From: JAHFPN01 sp963765745
GTDB taxonomy: Bacteria; Pseudomonadota; Alphaproteobacteria; Rhizobiales; Xanthobacteraceae
Assembly (NCBI GenBank): GCA_963765745.1
Contig: CAVXXM010000011.1
Span: 1-64,000, forward strand
Direction of reading: 5' to 3'
DNA: 64,000 nt
Shown: positions 60,561 to 64,000 of the stretch, one piece after another
How the letters are laid out: every line of letters starts with the position of its first letter
Position numbering within the stretch: the first letter of the stretch is position 1
Made by a program: the position numbers and the translations under genes
The notes under the pieces: model-generated
Seen by the model: only the letters and a program-made list of their open reading frames with translations
Database searches by the model: none
What the model was told of the DNA's origin: nothing

Positions 60561-63154
60561 CCGATACGAAGGACACCGGCGAAAAGACCCTGAGCGCGGC
60601 ACGGCCCAAGACCTTGACGCTCAAGCGCTCGGTCGAGCACGGCGTCGTGCGCCAGAGCTTCAGCCACGGCCGCTCCAAGCAGGTCGTGGTGGAGAAGGTG
60701 AAGCGCCGCCCGGTCGGTCCCGGCTCCGAACCCGATCCGGCGCCTGCGTCTAAGCGGCCTACCGCGCGAGCGCTCCCGGCCCAGCCTGCGCCTGCGGCGC
60801 CGCCAAAGACTGCGCCGGCTATCACCAAGGCCGCACCCGCCGATCCCGCTGCCGGGCTCAAATCATCCGGCGTCGTACTGCGGACGCTGACCGAAGAGGA
60901 GCGAGATCTTCGCGGCAAGGCGCTGGCCGATGCGCGTGTACGCGAGGCGGAAGAACGCCGCATCGCCGAGGAAGACGTGCGCCGCCGCGTCGCCCGCGAC
61001 GCCGGCGACCGCGCCGAGCGCGAGGCCGCCGACACGCGCAAGCGCGACGAGGACGCTCGCCGTGCGACCGAGGAAGAGAGAAAACGCAAGGCCGAGGAGG
61101 AAGCACGCAAGCGCTTCGGCGGCGACCCGACGGTTCCAGGTAAAGGTCCGGCCGGCGCGCGCGCCGTCGCGGCCGAGGAAGAGGAAGAAGGCCCGCGGAC
61201 CACGCGCCGGGGCGGCAAGACCGTGGTGACGGCCAAGCCCGCGCGCACGCTCGGCGGCGAAGAGAAGCGCCGCGGCCGGCTCACCGTCGTTACTGCGTTC
61301 GCCAGCGAAGAAGAGCGCCAGCGCTCAGTCGCCGCCTTCCGCCGGCGCGTGCAACGCATCACCGGCCATCGGCCCTCCGACGAACCGAAGGAAAAAATCG
61401 TCCGCGAAGTCGTGATTCCGGAAATGATCACGATCCAGGAGCTCGCCAACCGCATGGCCGAGCGCGCGGTCGACGTGATCAAAATCCTGATGAAACAGGG
61501 GCAGATGCTGAAACTCACCGACGCGATCGACGCCGATACGGCGCAACTGATCGCCGAGGAGCTCGGCCACGCCGTTCGGCGCGTTTCCGAAGCGGACGTC
61601 GAGGAAGGCCTGTTCGACGTCGCCGACGATCCGGCGCACCTGGTGCCGCGGCCGCCGGTGGTCACGATCATGGGCCACGTCGACCATGGCAAGACGTCGC
61701 TGCTCGACGCCATCCGCGAGACCAACGTGGTGGCGGGCGAGGCCGGCGGCATCACGCAGCACATCGGCGCCTATCAGGTGACCACGAAATCCGGCGCCAA
61801 GATCACCTTCATCGACACGCCCGGCCACGCCGCCTTCACCGCCATGCGCGCGCGCGGCGCCAAGGTGACCGATATCGTGGTGCTCGTGGTGGCGGCCGAC
61901 GACGGGGTCAAGCCGCAGACGATCGAGGCGATCGCACACGCGCGCGCCGCCAAGGTTCCGATCATCGTCGCCCTCAACAAGATCGATAAGTCGGACGCCA
62001 AGCCCGAGCGTGTGCGTTCCGAACTCTTGCAGCATGAAATTCAGGTCGAGACGCTGGGCGGCGAGACCCTCGAAGTCGAGGTTTCGGCCACCAAGAAGAC
62101 CAATCTCGACAAGCTCTTGGACGTGATCGCGCTGCAGGCTGAATTGCTCGACCTCAAAGCCAACCCCGATCGCGCCGCCGAGGGCACGGTAATCGAAGCC
62201 AAGCTCGATCGCGGCCGCGGACCGATCGCGACCGTTCTGGTGCAGCGCGGCACGCTGAAAGTAACGGACATCGTGGTGGCCGGGGCCCAATGGGGCCGCG
62301 TACGCGCGCTGATCACCGATCAGGGTGAGCAGGTGGACAGCGCGAAGCCCTCGACGCCGGTGGAAGTGCTCGGCTTCGCCGGAACGCCCGATGCCGGCGA
62401 TCGGCTCGCGGTCGTCGTGAGCGAGGCGCGGGCCCGCGAAATCACCGACTATCGCCAACGTCAGCGGCGCGAATCGCCGGCGCGCGGCGCCATGCGCGGC
62501 TCGCTCGAGCAGATGATGAGCCAGTTGAAGAGCGCCGGCCGCAAGGAATTCCCGCTCGTGATCAAGGGCGACGTGCAGGGTTCGATCGAGGCGATCGTCG
62601 GCGCGATCGAAAAACTCGGCACCGAGGAGGTCGCCGCGCGGATCATCCATGCCGGCGCCGGCGGCATTTCCGAGTCGGACGTGACGCTGGCGGAAGCCGC
62701 GCACGCCGCGATCATCGGCTTCAACGTGCGCGCGCACAAGGAAGCGCGCGGGGCCGCGGAGCGTGCCGGGGTCGAGATCCGCTACTACAACATCATCTAC
62801 GACCTCGTGGACGACGTGAAAAAGGCCATGTCCGGCCTGCTGCCGCCGACCTTGCGCGAGACCATGCTCGGCAACGCCGAGGTGCTCGAGGTGTTCGATG
62901 TTTCCAAGATCGGCAAGGTCGCCGGTTGCCGGGTCACCAACGGCAAGGTCGAGCGCGGCCAGCATGTGCGGCTGATCCGCGACAACGTGGTGATCCACGA
63001 GGGCAAGCTTTCGACGCTCAAGCGCTTCAAGGACGAGGCGCGCGAGGTGGCCGCGGGTCAGGAGTGCGGCATGTCGTTCGAGAACTTCGAGGACATCCGC
63101 AAGGGCGACGTGATCGAGTGCTATCGCGTCGAATCCGTGCAGCGCTCGCTTTGA
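60557..63154 (+). CDS. infB: Translation initiation factor IF-2
   Basis: An 865-residue GTPase. ATG 60557 overlaps the upstream stop; the longer frame to 60464 lies in the YlxR gene. The N-terminal third is low-complexity and highly charged (REAEERRIAEEDVRRRVARD, EEERKRKAEEEARKRFGG). The G domain begins VVTIMGHVDHGKTSLLDAIR, with IDTPGHAAFTAMRARGA and ALNKIDKSD. Domain II and the fMet-tRNA-binding domain IV follow, ending SFENFEDIRKGDVIECYRVE. It brings initiator tRNA to the 30S subunit. Confidence 0.96.
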   Translation: MTDTKDTGEKTLSAARPKTLTLKRSVEHGVVRQSFSHGRSKQVVVEKVKRRPVGPGSEPDPAPASKRPTARALPAQPAPAAPPKTAPAITKAAPADPAAGLKSSGVVLRTLTEEERDLRGKALADARVREAEERRIAEEDVRRRVARDAGDRAEREAADTRKRDEDARRATEEERKRKAEEEARKRFGGDPTVPGKGPAGARAVAAEEEEEGPRTTRRGGKTVVTAKPARTLGGEEKRRGRLTVVTAFASEEERQRSVAAFRRRVQRITGHRPSDEPKEKIVREVVIPEMITIQELANRMAERAVDVIKILMKQGQMLKLTDAIDADTAQLIAEELGHAVRRVSEADVEEGLFDVADDPAHLVPRPPVVTIMGHVDHGKTSLLDAIRETNVVAGEAGGITQHIGAYQVTTKSGAKITFIDTPGHAAFTAMRARGAKVTDIVVLVVAADDGVKPQTIEAIAHARAAKVPIIVALNKIDKSDAKPERVRSELLQHEIQVETLGGETLEVEVSATKKTNLDKLLDVIALQAELLDLKANPDRAAEGTVIEAKLDRGRGPIATVLVQRGTLKVTDIVVAGAQWGRVRALITDQGEQVDSAKPSTPVEVLGFAGTPDAGDRLAVVVSEARAREITDYRQRQRRESPARGAMRGSLEQMMSQLKSAGRKEFPLVIKGDVQGSIEAIVGAIEKLGTEEVAARIIHAGAGGISESDVTLAEAAHAAIIGFNVRAHKEARGAAERAGVEIRYYNIIYDLVDDVKKAMSGLLPPTLRETMLGNAEVLEVFDVSKIGKVAGCRVTNGKVERGQHVRLIRDNVVIHEGKLSTLKRFKDEAREVAAGQECGMSFENFEDIRKGDVIECYRVESVQRSL

Positions 63155-63164
63155 TCCTTTCGTA

Positions 63165-63192
63165 AGCTCGACGTCTTCAGCTCGACGTCTTC
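63165..63192. repeat. Perfect 14-base tandem repeat before rbfA
   Basis: AGCTCGACGTCTTC occurs twice head to tail in the short gap between infB and rbfA. A third partial unit (GGCTCGG) follows. Function, if any, is unknown. Confidence 0.7.
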
Positions 63193-63222
63193 GGCTCGGT
63201 CCGAATCCGGGGGGACGTATAT

Positions 63223-63639
63223 ATGGCACGTCATCGCGATCGAGAGCAGCCGGGCCCCGGCCAGCGCCAGCTTCGCGTCGGCGAGCTGGTGCGCCACGCG
63301 CTCTCGGAAATGCTGATCCGCGCCGACGTGCACGATCCAGTGCTGGCGGCGCACACGGTCACGGTCCCGGAAGTGCGCATGAGCCCGGACCTGCGGCTTG
63401 CCACGATCTACGTGATGCCGCTCGGCGGGCGCGACCAGGCCGAGATCATGGCGGCGCTCGAGCGACATAAGAAGTACCTGCGCGGCGAGATCTCGCGGCG
63501 GATCAATCTGAAATTCGCGCCCGACATCCGCTTCATGATCGACGAGCGTTTTGACGAGGCGGCGCGCATCGAGCGGCTGTTGCGCTCGCCCGAGGTGGCG
63601 CGCGATCTCGATCCGAAGAAGGACAGCAAGCCGCAATGA
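63223..63639 (+). CDS. rbfA: Ribosome-binding factor A
   Basis: A 138-residue KH-type protein needed for late 30S maturation. ATG 63223 follows GGGGGGAC. Family features: RQLRVGELVRHALSEMLIRA at the start, VTVPEVRMSPDLRLATIYVM in the middle, and FMIDERFDEAARIERLLRSP at the end. Its stop overlaps the truB start (ATGA at 63636). Confidence 0.95.
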   Translation: MARHRDREQPGPGQRQLRVGELVRHALSEMLIRADVHDPVLAAHTVTVPEVRMSPDLRLATIYVMPLGGRDQAEIMAALERHKKYLRGEISRRINLKFAPDIRFMIDERFDEAARIERLLRSPEVARDLDPKKDSKPQ

Positions 63640-64000
63640 GCGCGCCGCGAGCCGACAAGCGCGACGTGCACGGCTGGATCGCGTTGGACAAGGACGTCGG
63701 CCGCACCTCGACCGAGGCGGTGGCCGCGGTCAAGCGTCTGTTCCGCGCTAAAAAAGCCGGCCACGCCGGAACCCTCGACCCGCTCGCGTCCGGCGTGCTT
63801 CCGGTGGCGCTCGGCGAGGCGACCAAGACGGTTCCCTTCGTGATGGACGGCCGCAAGATCTATCGCTTCACGGTGCGCTGGGGGATCGAAACCGATACCG
63901 ACGACGCCGAAGGCCGCGCGCTGAAGACCAGCGAGACACGACCCGATGAGGGCGCGCTCCGCGCGGCGCTGCCGGCCTTCACCGGCACGATCGCGCAGGT
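63636..64000 (+). CDS. truB: tRNA pseudouridine(55) synthase TruB (3'-partial)
   Basis: The first 121 codons are present and the frame is open to the window end. VHGWIALDKDVGRTSTEAVA is the family start, and KKAGHAGTLDPLASGVLPVA contains the catalytic aspartate. IYRFTVRWGIETDTDDAEG follows. The enzyme makes pseudouridine 55 in the T-loop of tRNAs. It is coupled to rbfA by the ATGA overlap. Confidence 0.95.
   Translation, partial: MSAPRADKRDVHGWIALDKDVGRTSTEAVAAVKRLFRAKKAGHAGTLDPLASGVLPVALGEATKTVPFVMDGRKIYRFTVRWGIETDTDDAEGRALKTSETRPDEGALRAALPAFTGTIAQ

Noticed and set aside
1..64000. CRISPR arrays, prophage or a classical defence system
   Set aside because: No regularly spaced repeats, no cas-like genes, no restriction or toxin-antitoxin pairs were recognised.

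Overview
The window looks like chromosomal DNA of a high-GC alphaproteobacterium of the order Hyphomicrobiales (Rhizobiales), probably near Xanthobacteraceae/Bradyrhizobiaceae. The evidence is the ActS/ActR redox pair, a Fur/Mur gene next to tsaB-rimI, and the order plsC-miaB-phoH-ybeY-corC-lnt-xre-metK-trmB-rimP-nusA-ylxR-infB-rbfA-truB. The placement is an inference from gene content, not a measured phylogeny.

Layout. 1-4090: plus-strand transport cluster with two different NitT/TauT-type ABC ATPases, one permease, a TauE/SafE-like anion permease, and three small membrane or exported proteins. 4284-10101: accessory zone with an HTH protein, a Y-family polymerase remnant cut by an insertion sequence, a degenerate copy of the 3' end of tRNA-Ser, and a LysR/metallo-beta-lactamase pair lying between that copy and the intact tRNA-Ser(GGA). 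10278-13709: small housekeeping genes (GlcG-like, msrA, UPF0114, FAH hydrolase, tRNA-Arg(CCG)). 13756-18327: branched-chain amino acid type ABC operon on the minus strand. 18462-25936: esterase, von Willebrand A protein, actR/actS, an ABC-2 exporter pair and an intracellular PHB depolymerase. 25975-31776: YgjP-like metallopeptidase, penicillin-binding protein 1A, glnD. 31950-37952: Ssu-like ABC operon, an OsmC gene with a foreign C-terminal tail, an AT-rich gene-poor stretch of about 1 kb, and a GntR regulator with a periplasmic-binding-protein-like protein. 38065-45944: mutS, maeB, a PfkB sugar/adenosine kinase, trpS, a Usp protein. 46027 to the end: Fe-S scaffold, tRNA modification, ribosome maturation, envelope lipid genes and the start of the nusA-infB operon; truB runs off the window.

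How the genes work together. The right half is core information processing: translation factors, tRNA modification (tsaB, miaB, trmB, truB), rRNA maturation (ybeY, rimP, rbfA) and iron/Fe-S control (fur, nfu). The left half is nutrient acquisition (sulfonate/nitrate-type and amino-acid ABC systems), carbon storage turnover (phaZ), nitrogen signalling (glnD) and redox control (ActSR).

Caution. I count about 20 apparent single-base frameshifts in 14 loci, including mutS (three), glnD, phaZ and livF; nearly all lie before 41 kb. Reading across each one restores a normal family sequence, so most are probably sequencing or assembly errors. I saw no CRISPR array, no rRNA and no recognisable defence system.
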